From: Clitoria ternatea
Lineage: Eukaryota; Streptophyta; Magnoliopsida; Fabales; Fabaceae
Length of the DNA stretch: 64,000 nucleotides
Assembly (NCBI GenBank): GCA_037962975.1
Contig: CM075675.1
Location: 50,080,501 to 50,144,500, forward strand
Direction of reading: 5' to 3'
The notes beneath the pieces are model-generated. The model was not told the origin of the DNA and made no database searches. It was given only the letters and a program-made list of their open reading frames with translations. A program made the position numbers and the translations under genes. Shown here one piece after another: positions 1 to 10,830 of this stretch. How positions within the stretch are numbered: the stretch's first letter is position 1; each line of letters begins with the position of its first letter.

Positions 1-380
1 TTTGATAATGTTTACACGACAGAGAATATGATAGATAAGTAACATGGGAAAAAGTAACATTGGCTTGTTGCAGGTCCATACTTTGATGAACAATGTACTT
101 AAAGATAAACACAATATTTTATACCAACTGACAATGAAAACATGGGATTGTACTTAAAGATGTTAAACATTAAACTCTAAATAAAACTAAAGCTTTACAC
201 CAAGTGTCTGATAATGTCATCCTAATTATATGGGCTAAACTACATTGGATTGTGTTGCCACCATGTCAATATCAGAAGCCTGTTGGTGTGCCTGGTCAGG
301 GTTTATCTCATCTGGGTTGCCACCATAACTCTGTCTCCCTTTTCCTTTTCCTCTTCCCTTTCCCCTTTCCCTCCCTTTCC
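1..380. other. 3' flank of the decayed MULE; no gene seen
   Basis: AT-rich sequence downstream (in minus-strand sense) of the transposase stop near 381. A pyrimidine-rich run of TTTTCC/TCCCTT type lies at about 335-380. I could not identify the terminal inverted repeat of the MULE here; it may lie left of the window. Confidence 0.4.
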
Positions 381-1423
381 TCATGTGGATGCTATTGGGG
401 TGGCTGGGTTAGGTTGATCTGGGTTTTTAGGAGGCCTTCCCCTCTTCTTCCTGGTAGGGACATCTGCTGCAGGTGGCAAAACAGAACTCCCCTTAGTGGG
501 TGAAGCAATTGAAACACCTGGCAAAACAGAGCTCCCCTCTGTTGCATCTCCTTGTAGTGTTGTACTTGGTGTAGCATTGCTTCTGGTTGTTGTTCTGGTT
601 CCTGTAGGCACAAAACAGTATTAGTCTATGCAAAACATAATGTCAATAAAGAACATGTTACATTGCTTACATCAGTTTGTCTTGGAAGGTGTTTGCATGT
701 AGACTTATTGTGGCTAGTTTCCATACAATTTCTGTATTGGTATCTTGCTGGACATCTCCTTAGTTTGCTAGGACTGTCCTCAACAATTGGATCCCTTCTC
801 CTTAGTTTATTTGGCCTCCCGGGTCCATACTTATAAACTAAGGGTAAAGTTTGTGGGTGTTGAGTCCTTGGCCACAACTCTAGGCCATTTATTGCACCAA
901 CCACATTGGTATAACACTTTTCATAGGTTTGCTTGGAGTAATAACCATTAACATAGTGAATTGGTTGTTGTCCTCTTTCTAGTATACAACATATAGTATG
1001 TCTGCATGGCATCCCTACAAGTTCCCACCATCCACATGCACAACTCCTTTTTCAATGTCAACTACAAACTTCTCAATGAACATTGCATGTGTCACCTCAA
1101 ATACACCCCCTCCAGTCCACTGTGGGAACCAATTTCTAGAAAACTCTTGCTCTTATCCAACCTCTTCATGGGCTTAGGCATGACTTTTCCCTTGATGTTG
1201 ACAGCTTTGCTCCTCAACCTCACAAACCTAACTATGATATAATTCCTTATCCACTCTAGCATACTCAAAATGGGCTTCTCTCTTGCTGGTAAGATTACAC
1301 TGTTAAATGCTTCACAAAGGTTATTCATAACCACATCACATTTGGGGTAATGTGAGAATTGGTGCCTACACCAAGCATCTTTATTCAAACCCATAAGCCA
1401 TGTCCAAGCCCCTTCATCCAAGT
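381..1423 (-). pseudogene. MULE (MuDR-type) transposase, C-terminal part, broken
   Basis: Minus-strand remains of the C-terminal half of a plant Mutator-like transposase, the nuclear enzyme that cuts and reinserts MULE DNA. Reading from 1418 down: a block with VVMNNLCEAFN (its Glu is the likely third catalytic acid) and MLEWIRNY, then a SWIM-type zinc finger CACGWWELVGMPCRH, then PGRPNKLRRRD, and an AT-hook-like KKRGRPPK before a stop at 381. A probable intron runs 602-670 (donor GTAAGC, acceptor CTACAG in minus sense). The frame shifts near 1124 and again near 1043, so no single frame spans the conserved blocks, and the frame of the last exon is uncertain. The 1424-4503 insertion cuts it from the middle part. 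Family assignment is secure; loss of function is inferred from the frameshifts and insertions. Confidence 0.85.
1419..1423. repeat. Target-site duplication CAAGT (left copy)
   Basis: Exact 5-bp match to 4504-4508 on the other side of the solo LTR; 5 bp is the usual LTR-retrotransposon TSD length. Confidence 0.85.
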
Positions 1424-3049
1424 TGTAACACCCTCTGTTACATCTCAAAAATTTCTAAAAAATTCATGAATTTTTTTTTAAAAAAAATATAATCGCTAAA
1501 AGAAACTATCAGAGTAAAATTACATACAATATTTCTGAAATACCTCATGTATTATCATTAAAATTTATAAAGTAATTTTACATTCATCCAAATAAAATAG
1601 ATATTAAACATTATTAGAAAGAGAGGAAACTCCATGGCCCAAGAGCAGTTGCCTAGTGACATTATTTATTCATTGCACCACGGTATTCATACCGAGCTCC
1701 CTTTCTAGAACGTGTTATATATACTGTCAATGTTCTTCGATCCTTCTCTCTGTACGAACCATTAATTTAAAACATATGAAACAAAAACATAGAGAAAGGA
1801 GTGAGAAACAGAATATAATATTCCCAAATGGGACATAAGCAATAAAGGGTTTTCACAAACTAGTATAATAATATCAATCACAATCACATACACAATCAAT
1901 TTATGAATGTATGAATGATATGTCATATATTCATCATAACTTACCTATATAAGTGGGCCCCTTAAATTTTAATTTGCACTGGGCCAACCAGGAGTTTACA
2001 CTGTTCTATAATTCCGGATAATAATATCATGAACAGCTCAACTGGCATGGAAACACTTAGAGACTAGTCAGATTGAAAAGGTTTTTATTGTGAAAGTACC
2101 CGACACTAGGGAGCTACCCCAGGTCCCCTGAAGCACCCTTTCACACCCTCTCATCCCAAGGCTCACAATTAAGCCTCCTCTAATGTATCCTCGGTTTCTA
2201 TAATCCGTCCCCAGACAACATCATTTTGTTTCTCTTTGATGATTCATGATGCATGAACTACTCGCGTATTTAGTTTTTTAAGGCTTTTAGAAACTCAATT
2301 ATATTATTAGGGCCTACGAATCACGACATAGCCACCCCAGTAAACTGTACTTTTTCAACTTCTCAAATACACACATAGAATTTTGGTACAGTTCCTTTTC
2401 AAATCACAAATCAAATCTCCTTATAAATTTGAGTTTCAAAGCCTTAAATATATTTCACAACCTTTTTTAGAAAGTTTATAGGTCAATTTAAAAATCAATT
2501 TCTAAAAACTCAAATTCAGAATTATCAATCTTTAAAACCTTAGTACTTGAAAATTTTGTATAATATTTTTATACATTTAAATAATATGTATATATATATA
2601 TTAAAATATTAGTAAAAATTTATTTTTATAAAATAATTTCTCTTTCTTTTTCTTTTTGATAAACTAACTAACAAATCTAAATTTTAGTAAAGATATATAC
2701 ATATATATTAAAAGATAAAAAGAGATTTCTAAAAACTTATGTAGTTTTATTGAAATCTAAGGAATTTCTTAAAAGTAATTTAAATAAAGATGAATAAGTA
2801 AATAAAGAAGTATGAGATAAGTAAATTCTTACTGAATTTTAGCTTTCCGTCATGTTTGCTATATGCTCAAACCCCACAATACAAGATTATCAATCATCAT
2901 CAAACATTGTCAATCACAATCAAACATCATAAAACATAAATAAATATTAACAATCATAAATCAAATCAAATAATTAAGCATCAGTTATAAATATGATAAT
3001 TTAAAATTCAATGATTATTTAAATTAATAAAGTTTGTTTTAAGTTCTAT

Positions 3050-3240
3050 GGTCAATTCCTCGCACAGGTCTATGTAAATCTAAGATAGTCCAGTCCTTGC
3101 ATAAGTCTAGTTCAGTCCATATATGTCATAAATAGTCCAAGTCCTTGCATAGGTTCAGTCAAGTCCATAATAGTTCAAGTCCTTGCATAGGTTTAATCCA
3201 GTCCGCATAGGTCATAATAGTTCAAGTTCTTGAATAAATA
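3050..3240. repeat. Degenerate repeat based on AGTCCTTGCATAGG
   Basis: Several imperfect copies of AAGTCCTTGCATAGGT and AGTCCATA/GTCCGCAT follow each other with periods of roughly 50-60 bp inside the 1424-4503 LTR. Confidence 0.6.
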
Positions 3241-3519
3241 TTTCAGATATTAAGTTACACAAGATGCTTAATTAATAATAATTATCATAATGTTTAAGTT
3301 AAAAGTTATTATTTTAAAATAATAATACTGTTATGTTTAAAAGGAGTAGGAGACTCCTCCCAATATTCTTATGTATTTTTATATTATATCCTTATCTCAC
3401 CCCCCCTTACCTTGATTTGCTACCAAAAGTGAATTCGCTCTGCGCCTCCAAGTTCTAACAAAATATTAATACTAATTTATTTCAGTATAAGCTTAAGATA
3501 AAAATTAAGATTGCTATCA

Positions 3520-3930
3520 GAATGATAAATACGCATAGTAATAGTAAATAGTAACGGTAAATAATAAATCATCAATAGTAACGGTAAATAGAAATTTTTG
3601 AATAGTAATAGTAAATAGTAAATTATGAATAGTAAATTTTAAATAGTAGTGGTAAATGATAAATCATGAACAATAACAGTAAATAGTAAATTTTGAATAG
3701 TAACTGTAAATAGTAAATTTTAAATAGTAATGGTAAATAGTGAATTTTGAATAAGAACGGTAAATAGTAAATTTTGAATAATAACAGCAACTAATAAATT
3801 TTGAATAATAACGGTAAATGATAAATTTGAATAATAACAGTAAATGGTAAATTATGAATAGTGACGATAAATAGTAAATTTTAAATAGTAACGGTAAATA
3901 GTAAAAATAACACAGTGGTAATTTATTTTT
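3520..3930. repeat. Degenerate tandem array of GTAACGGTAAATAGTAAA type
   Basis: About 400 bp made of imperfect copies of AATAGTAACGGTAAATAG joined to TAAATTTTGA, period about 36-38 bp, inside the 1424-4503 solo LTR. It is nearly free of C and G outside the ACGG and is simple tandem growth, not coding. Confidence 0.75.
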
Positions 3931-4194
3931 ACTATAGTAACTTATTCATAATAGTACTAGTATATTAATGGTTTAAGAGTGCTAAAAAAATTAAACTAAA
4001 ATTATAAAAAGAATATAGAAGAAAGTTATTACCTTACACCTCCGGCAGAACTTCTTTTTACCAAAAGAATTTACTCCCCACTAATTTCTTACGTACTATC
4101 TCTCTAGATTCTCTCTAATTTTTGGTGTGGAAATGTTGTAAATGAGCCATCTATTTATAGGAAGAAAATTTTACTATTTAAGATTACTTAATTA

Positions 4195-4297
4195 TTTTTT
4201 TACTATTCATGATATAAGCATTCACCCACCGGTCACTATTCATGATATAAACATTCACCCACCGGTCACTATTCATGATGTAAGTATTTACCCACCG
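4195..4297. repeat. Three tandem ~36-bp repeats in the LTR
   Basis: Three successive copies of CACTATTCATGATATAAGC-like sequence ending CACCCACCGG sit just upstream (minus sense) of the TATA-like motif of the solo LTR. A place near the promoter suggests promoter-repeat variation, which is inference. Confidence 0.75.
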
Positions 4298-4503
4298 ATG
4301 ATGTAAGCGATGATGTCGGCAGTGGCATTTTGGTTATTAGATGAAAGGTTAAGGGTATTTTTGCCATTCTCAAAAAATGAAAAAAATATAAAAATTCCAA
4401 AAAATTATAAATTATATAACAATCAAAAAGTTCTAAAGAACTATAATCAAATTCCTTTGAAATTTTATTCTAAATAAGAAATAATGAAATTAGGGGTGTT
4501 ACA

Positions 4504-5314
4504 CAAGTCTTTTATCTGATTCATTTTTGCTTCCCATGCCTATGAATAGATGCTAAAAGTTCACTAACTGAAACTCTAAACACTGAAAACCTTAAATAAT
4601 GTATACATATTGGATTGTCATCATACCTGCACATAAGTGGCCTTACTTGCACCCATCATAAGTTCCTTTAGCATTGCACCACCACCATGCTCTTTTTTAG
4701 GTTGCTGTACAGGTGTCTTACACAGTATCTGTGTCCATCCCCCAGGCCTAACTCATCAATGGCTTACAACATTCCCTGTACAGGAAATAATTAAACAGAT
4801 ATATACATAAACAACTACATAAACATATATATACATAAATAATTAGGATTATACCTTTTGTTGATCAGAAATGAAAACAACTCTTCTTTGTGCTCCAATG
4901 TCCTCCATCAACAAGTTGAGAAACCATATCCATGCATCCTTATTCTTAACTTCCAAATCACCTACAGCCAGTGGAAAATATTGATCATTTGCATCCCTAC
5001 CTACTGCTGTTAATAGGATTCCTCTATGTGCTGTCTTCAAATGACATCCATCAACCCCTATGAATGGCCTACATCCACTAAGGAAACCCTTCTTACAAGC
5101 ATCAAGGTAAAGGTAGTAACTGCCAAACCTTGGTTGCAAACCATCATCTGGGGTCAATTACTGAAGCTTGCAGGTAGTAGCACCATCACTCACTCTCCTC
5201 AACTCAGCACTGTAGTTCCAAAAGAGGTCATACTGTTTGCTTGCTTCTCCTTCCATCATCTCAATTGCCAATCGTCTAGCATTATATGTTGTCCAACCAG
5301 TTATCCTAACCTGG
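4504..5314 (-). pseudogene. MULE transposase, central (catalytic) part, broken
   Basis: Minus-strand exons of the MULE transposase core. 5314-4855 encodes RITGWTTYNARRLAIE, then after an in-frame TAA near 5160, LQPRFGSYYLYLDACKKGF, RPFIGVDGCHLK (likely first catalytic Asp), GRDANDQYFPLA and VFISDQQK (likely second catalytic Asp). Probable introns are 4776-4854 and 4540-4625. The exon 4775-4626 encodes GHRYCVRHLYSNLKK and, one frame over, ELMMGASKATYVQ; it also carries an in-frame stop near its start. The exon 4539-4509 encodes AWEAKMNQIKDL and then meets the solo LTR. It is cut upstream by the Ty3 element at 5315. Motif order matches plant MuDR-type transposases; stops and a frameshift make it a pseudogene. 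Confidence 0.88.
5310..5314. repeat. Target-site duplication CCTGG (left copy)
   Basis: Exact match to 12490-12494 on the far side of the Ty3 element. The duplicated bases lie inside the transposase coding sequence. Confidence 0.92.
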
Positions 5315-6346
5315 TGATGTGGATCTTGTTGAGGACCGGCAAGGGCTGATTTCTAGATGATTTGAACGGCTGCCACAAAAAGGGAGAAGACACACCAAAC
5401 GAACACAATACAAGGTAAATGGTGAAATCTAGAGTGAAGATTGAATTGAGAAAGTTATGGTTGCTATAAGGACCAGAAATTCATTTGCAACTTGACCAAG
5501 ATTGTTAGGATTTAGATTCCATGAAAGATTGAAGGTTCAAGCTAACTCATTCACACGTGATTTTCAATTGCTCACTTTAATGGAAGATAACGCAATAACA
5601 TGTCAACTAACACAACTTGGCAATTGAACTAAGGTTCCTTGATTTTTTTTTGTTTTAATTCTTTTAGAGTTCAGAATTCTTTTTAAAATTCAATGGAAAG
5701 ACAAGGGTAGAATAAAAACAAAAACGCATGAAATAAAATGATAAAGATGGACAGCATCACACCTCCATAATGGACTAGCATTCATACACAAGTGTCACAC
5801 TAGTGCATGGCTAATCAACCTTGCTTCACACAAGGACCAAGAGCATCACACTCACCACTAAGTTTACAAAACTTAGAAAAATTCATTAATCAACTTTCTC
5901 TGTCCGTTTTTCTCACCTCCATTCAGTTTTGTATAACTTGGCTAAACAAGACAAAAGACACACTACTCCACTACCTAAAAACAAGGGTAACCGCCCACCA
6001 CTAAGTCTTAGTGGGACAATGCTGAAATATAGTTACAAAAACTGAAACTTACAAAGGAAAAAGAAATAAAGAAAAATGGGTCTAGGTAGGATTTGAACAC
6101 AGGTCATTCAAGTCTTACACTACCCTATTCTTGAGGCTAGGCCATTTGTGCTAGGCCCTCTGTTGTTCATCCTTCCACATGATCAAATGAGTAAGTTTGG
6201 ATGTCCTTTGTGGCTCCTTGGTTATGTCTTCTAGGAGGGTGAGAATTAGCCTTTGTAAGGTGGCTTTGGTCTTCTTGGCCTTGGATCTTGTCATTGGCCC
6301 TCCTATTCCTTGAAGTGCCCCTGATTGGTAAGGGGTGTCCTCATCA
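5315..6346 (-). repeat. 3' LTR of the Ty3 element
   Basis: 1,032 bp, same length as the partner at 11458-12489 with no indel seen. It encodes the last 64 or so residues and the stop of the polyprotein, so the reading frame runs into the LTR. Confidence 0.93.
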
Positions 6347-9300
6347 TTCCCTCCCTCTTGAACAGGATTTGTCCTCAAATCTGGGTCTTCTTCACCTGTA
6401 TCAAACAAGGACAAATCAGCCACATTAAAAGTAGAAGACACATTATACTCACCTGGCATTTGGATCTTATAGGCATTGTCATTGATCCTCTCCAATACTT
6501 GGAATGGACCATCTCCTCTTGGAAGCAACTTGGATTTCCTTTGTTCAGGAAACCTCTCCTTTCTCATGTGTACCCACACCCAATCTCCAGGTTGGAAGAT
6601 CACCTTCCTCCTACCTTTGTTGGCTTGCTTAGCATAGCTCTCATTCTTCTTGATGATCTGGGCTTTAACCTGCTCATGCAGCTTCCTCACAAAATCTGCT
6701 TTAGCCTGTCCTTCATAATGCTTAAACACAGAAATGTTAGGTACAGGTAATAAATCAAGTGGAGATAAAGGATTAAACCCATACACAACCTCAAATGGAG
6801 AGCAATTAGTTGTGGAATGGACAGCACGGTTATAAGCAAACTCAATATGGGGTAGGCAAGCCTCCCAACGTTTCAAATTTTGCTTCAGTACTGCTCTAAG
6901 CATAGCACCTAATGTCCTATTGACCACCTCAGTTTGACCATCAGTTTGGGGGTGACAAGTAGTAGAAAACGATAACTTAGTTCCTAATCTTCCCCACAAA
7001 CTCCTCCAAAAGTGACTCAAAAACTTAGAGTCCCTATCACTTACAATACTCCTAGGCATGCCATGTATCCTAATGATCTCCCTAAAGACTAGTTCAGCTA
7101 CATGGCTTGCATCATTGACCTTTTTGCATGGAATAAAATGAGCCATCTTAGAAAACCTATCCACCACAACTAGTATAGCATCTCGGCCAGCACTTGACTT
7201 GGGCAAACCAAACACAAAATCCATGGACAAATCTACCCAAGGGTGTTCAGGAACAGGTAGGGGAGTGTATAAACCTTGGGGGAGTACTTTAGACTTAGCT
7301 TGTTTACACTCAATGCATGACTCACAATGCTTAGCTACATCCTTTTTCATGTTAACCCAATAGAAATGTTCATGCAAGATATCATAAGTCTTATGCACTC
7401 CAAAATGACCCATTAAACCCCCCCTATGTGCTTCCCTCACTAAAAGCTCTCTAATGGAAGATTGGGGAATACATAACCTATTCTCTCTAAACAAGAACCC
7501 ATCAAACCTATAATACTCATCCTTAGGCACCTTTTCACATTCCTTATACTTCTGGCCGAACTCACTATCCTCTTCATACACCCCCTTTAGAACTTCTAAC
7601 CCAAGCAATTTGGTCTCTACCATAGAAATAAGGGCATACCTCCTAGACAAGGCATCGGCAACCACATTCCCCTTCCCTTTCTTGTACTTAATAACATATG
7701 GGAATTGTTCTAGGAACTCAACCCACTTGGCATGTCTCTTATTAAGTTTGCCTTGACCCTTAAGATACTTGAGAGACTCATGGTCACTATGGATAACAAA
7801 CTCCTTGGGGAAAAGGTAGTGCTGCCAAGTTTTGAGGGTCCTCACTAAGGCATAGAGTTCTTTGTCATAGGTAGAGTAATTCAAGGCTGCCCCACTTAGT
7901 TTTTCACTAAAGTAAGCTATGGGATGGCCTTCTTGGAGCAAAACAGCCCCTATACCTATGCCAGAAGCATCACACTCTATCTCAAAAGACTTGGAAAAAT
8001 TAGGCAATGCTAGAATGGGTGCACTAACTAGTCTTTGCTTAAGGGTTTGGAAAGCTTTCTCTTGTTTTTCCCCCCACTTAAAACTCACATTCTTCTTCAC
8101 TAACTCATTTAGTGGGGCTGCCAAGGTGCTAAAATCCCTCACAAAATGCCTATAAAAACTAGCTAGGCCATGAAAGCTCCTAATCTCACTCACAGTCTTT
8201 GGTGTTGGCCATTCTTGGATGACCTTCACTTTTTCTTGGTCTACCTCTACCCCTTTAGAACTCACTACAAAGCCTAAAAACACCACATGATCTTGGTAAA
8301 ACGTGCATTTTTCAAGATTGGCATACAATTGCTCTCGCCTCAAAGTAGATAACACAGAATGCAAATGATGAATATGCAAGTCTAAATCAGCACTATACAC
8401 AAGTATGTCATCAAAATACACTACCACAAAGTGTCCTATAAATTCTTTAAGAACATGATTCATCAACCTCATGAATGTACTTGGTGCATTAGTTAATCCA
8501 AAAGGCATAACCAGCCACTCATACAAGCCAAATTTGGTTTTAAAAGCAGTTTTCCATTCATCCCCTTCTCTAATCCTAATTTGGTTGTATCCACTTTTTA
8601 AATCAATTTTGGAAAAGAACTTTGCACCATGCAATTCATCAAGTAAATCATCAAGCCTAGGAATGGGATGCCTATACTTAATAGTAATGCTATTCACACT
8701 CCTACAGTCACTACACATGCGCCACGATCCATCTTTCTTAGGCACTAAAATTACAGGCACAGCACAAGGAGAGATAGAATCTCTTACCCAACCTTTATTT
8801 AAGAGAGCTTCCACTTGCCTTTGTATTTCCTTGGTCTCCTCAGGGTTGCTCCTATAGGCTGGCCGGTTTGGAATGGTGGCTCCAGGTATCAGATCCACCT
8901 GATGTTCTATCCCTCTCAAAGGTGGCAATCCACTGGGTAGGTCTGAAGGAAAAACATCCTTGAATTCCTGCAAAAGAGAAGAAATAGGAGAAGGCAAAGA
9001 AGAAAAACAAATGGGATTAGTATTCAGAATAGGCTTGCAAACCAGCACGTAGAGTGGCTGCCTTGCAAGCAACACTTTCCTCACTTCTCTTTCTTTTGCT
9101 ATCTCTCTCGCATTCTTTTTCCTCTCTTTTTCACTCTTTTCTCTTCCTTTTATTTTTTCCCTCTTTTCTTCACTCTCTTTTCTCTCTTTCTCCTCTTTCA
9201 AGCTCTCGGTCACACTTAATCCCTCACCCTCATGATCTTTTTTTTCTCTCATAATTTTCTCTCTCAATCTCAACTGATCATGACACACCTCCTGTGGGCT

Positions 9301-10830
9301 TAAAGGTTTAAGTACCACCTTCTTTCCTTGATGGGTGAATGATATTTTGTTGGAGAAACCATCATGGATAGTCTTGTGGTCATGCTGCCACGGCCTTCCC
9401 AACAACAAATGACATGCCTCCATAGGCACCACATCACACAAGATCACATCTGAATAAGTTCCAATGACTATAGGCACCTCCACCTGCTGCCTCACCCTTA
9501 TTTCTCCATCATCACTTAGCCATTGTAACCTATAAGGTCTAGGGTGGGGTTTGGTAGGGAGATTCAACTTGGATACCATCCTAGTACTAGCCACATTAGC
9601 ACAACTCCCACTATCCACAATCACCATGCAAAGTTGTCCCTGTACAGCACACCTAGTGTGGAAAATGTTGTCCCTTTGGCTTTGGTCTAAGGGTTCTATA
9701 TGGGATCCTAACAACCTCCTAACCATTAACAATCCCCCCTCATTCACTTCTGGTTCTACACCCTCTCCCTCCTCACTCTCATACTCCTCAGGTGTATCAG
9801 ACTCACTAGACAATTCACCATCCTCCCTTATCACTACCGTCCTCTTTGTAGGGCATTCATAGGCATAATGCCCCTTACCTTGGCACTTGAAGCATGTAAT
9901 GTCCCTAGTCCTCTTAGGGATTGGTTCCTTACCCTTAGAAGTATTATGATCAGCCTCCTTAGTGGCCTTAACATCCAAGGCCGAGCTACCTACTACCTTG
10001 GCCGAATAGGGTGCTGCCCCAAAGCCCTCCCTCTTGGCTTTGTCCTTCCACCCAGATGTGGGGGTAGGGGCAATTCTCCTTGTAGCTCCCTTCCTTTTGA
10101 GTTGCCTTTCAACTTGAAGGGCCTTATGCACAAGGTCATCCATCTCAATGAATTCCTGCAACTCTACAACATCACGAATATCAGTAGATAAACCAGCTAA
10201 GAATCTAGCCATAGTTACCTCAGGATCCTCTTCTAAATTGGCTTGGAGCATTAGCATCTCCATCTCCTTGTGGTACTCCTCCACACTCCGACTCCCTTGA
10301 GTGAGTCTTTGAAGTTTAAACTTCAAATCTCTCTCATAGGAGGCAGGCACATACCTCTTCCTCATCAATCTCCTCAAGTCTGCCCAAGTACTCACTGGTG
10401 GCTCTCCATCTCTTTGCCTCTCCCTCTGAAGTTTATGCCACCATACCAAGGCATAGTGTGAGAACTCAGCGGCTGCCAATCTCACCTTTTGCTCCTCCTC
10501 AAACTCTCCACAAGCATATACGTTTTCGATCTTAAGCTCCCAATTCAAGTATGCCTCCGGATCATTTTTGCCTGCAAAAGAAGGAATGTTTAGTTTTATC
10601 CCTTGAAGGGGATTGCTCCACTGTTCCCTAGTCCTCCTATCTTCTTCATGTCTTGGCATCCTTCCTCCATGCCTCCTTGGACTTCTCCTTTCATTCTCTA
10701 ACTGGTCAATTCTCTCATGTATTTCATCAGTGGCTTGTCGGAATAGCCTCTCAAGATGTTGAGTTAGAGCTTGCATTTGAAATGGATTAAGGCCTCCTTG
10801 TTCACCCTGTTCTGCCATCACTAAAAACAC
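6151..10830 (-). CDS. Ty3/gypsy Gag-Pol polyprotein, intact, 1,559 codons
   Basis: A single open frame for a retrotransposon polyprotein that packages, reverse-transcribes and integrates the element. The first Met is followed by a better start at residue 5 (MAEQGEQ). Order: Gag (about 75-260), zinc knuckle CFKCQGKGHYAYEC (about 313), protease with VDSGSCANVAS (about 405), a very Lys/Glu-rich linker (about 520-580), reverse transcriptase with MPFGLTNAPSTF and the catalytic YFDDILVYS (about 805), RNase H (CDASGIGIGAVLLQ), integrase zinc domain (HFGVHKTYD to CESCIEC, about 1145-1180) and core acids in LSMDFVFG, SDRDSKF and TDGQTEVVNR. The C-terminus has FNVADLSLFD and GPMTRSKAKK and no canonical chromodomain; its last 64 or so residues lie in the 3' LTR. 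That layout recalls CRM-type chromoviruses, but the clade is my inference. No stop or frameshift is seen. Confidence 0.93.
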   Translation of the reverse strand: MFLVMAEQGEQGGLNPFQMQALTQHLERLFRQATDEIHERIDQLENERRSPRRHGGRMPRHEEDRRTREQWSNPLQGIKLNIPSFAGKNDPEAYLNWELKIENVYACGEFEEEQKVRLAAAEFSHYALVWWHKLQRERQRDGEPPVSTWADLRRLMRKRYVPASYERDLKFKLQRLTQGSRSVEEYHKEMEMLMLQANLEEDPEVTMARFLAGLSTDIRDVVELQEFIEMDDLVHKALQVERQLKRKGATRRIAPTPTSGWKDKAKREGFGAAPYSAKVVGSSALDVKATKEADHNTSKGKEPIPKRTRDITCFKCQGKGHYAYECPTKRTVVIREDGELSSESDTPEEYESEEGEGVEPEVNEGGLLMVRRLLGSHIEPLDQSQRDNIFHTRCAVQGQLCMVIVDSGSCANVASTRMVSKLNLPTKPHPRPYRLQWLSDDGEIRVRQQVEVPIVIGTYSDVILCDVVPMEACHLLLGRPWQHDHKTIHDGFSNKISFTHQGKKVVLKPLSPQEVCHDQLRLREKIMREKKDHEGEGLSVTESLKEEKERKESEEKREKIKGREKSEKERKKNAREIAKEREVRKVLLARQPLYVLVCKPILNTNPICFSSLPSPISSLLQEFKDVFPSDLPSGLPPLRGIEHQVDLIPGATIPNRPAYRSNPEETKEIQRQVEALLNKGWVRDSISPCAVPVILVPKKDGSWRMCSDCRSVNSITIKYRHPIPRLDDLLDELHGAKFFSKIDLKSGYNQIRIREGDEWKTAFKTKFGLYEWLVMPFGLTNAPSTFMRLMNHVLKEFIGHFVVVYFDDILVYSADLDLHIHHLHSVLSTLRREQLYANLEKCTFYQDHVVFLGFVVSSKGVEVDQEKVKVIQEWPTPKTVSEIRSFHGLASFYRHFVRDFSTLAAPLNELVKKNVSFKWGEKQEKAFQTLKQRLVSAPILALPNFSKSFEIECDASGIGIGAVLLQEGHPIAYFSEKLSGAALNYSTYDKELYALVRTLKTWQHYLFPKEFVIHSDHESLKYLKGQGKLNKRHAKWVEFLEQFPYVIKYKKGKGNVVADALSRRYALISMVETKLLGLEVLKGVYEEDSEFGQKYKECEKVPKDEYYRFDGFLFRENRLCIPQSSIRELLVREAHRGGLMGHFGVHKTYDILHEHFYWVNMKKDVAKHCESCIECKQAKSKVLPQGLYTPLPVPEHPWVDLSMDFVFGLPKSSAGRDAILVVVDRFSKMAHFIPCKKVNDASHVAELVFREIIRIHGMPRSIVSDRDSKFLSHFWRSLWGRLGTKLSFSTTCHPQTDGQTEVVNRTLGAMLRAVLKQNLKRWEACLPHIEFAYNRAVHSTTNCSPFEVVYGFNPLSPLDLLPVPNISVFKHYEGQAKADFVRKLHEQVKAQIIKKNESYAKQANKGRRKVIFQPGDWVWVHMRKERFPEQRKSKLLPRGDGPFQVLERINDNAYKIQMPGEYNVSSTFNVADLSLFDTGEEDPDLRTNPVQEGGNDEDTPYQSGALQGIGGPMTRSKAKKTKATLQRLILTLLEDITKEPQRTSKLTHLIMWKDEQQRA
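6347..6360 (-). other. Polypurine tract of the Ty3 element
   Basis: In minus sense CAAGAGGGAGGGAA abuts the 3' LTR start TGATGAGG. This is the expected place and composition for the plus-strand primer; it lies within the coding frame. Confidence 0.85.

Larger units (their letters stand above)
1424..4503 (-). mobile_element. Solo LTR, 3,080 bp, TSD CAAGT
   Basis: It begins TGTAACACCC and ends GGGTGTTACA, and is flanked by a perfect 5-bp duplication CAAGT at 1419-1423 and 4504-4508. Removing it and one CAAGT rejoins the transposase reading (KDL to DEGAW). There is no coding sequence, no primer-binding site and no second LTR, so a solo LTR left by LTR-LTR recombination is the simplest reading. 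A TATA-like CCTATAAATAG in minus sense at about 4151-4161 sets the likely orientation. It is rich in internal repeats. Its length is large for a solo LTR but matches Ty3/gypsy families; family identity is not established. Confidence 0.85.

Noticed and set aside
9054..9254. Leu/Ser/Phe-rich plus-strand frame resembling a membrane protein
   Set aside because: It is the antisense of the Lys/Glu-rich linker of the polyprotein.
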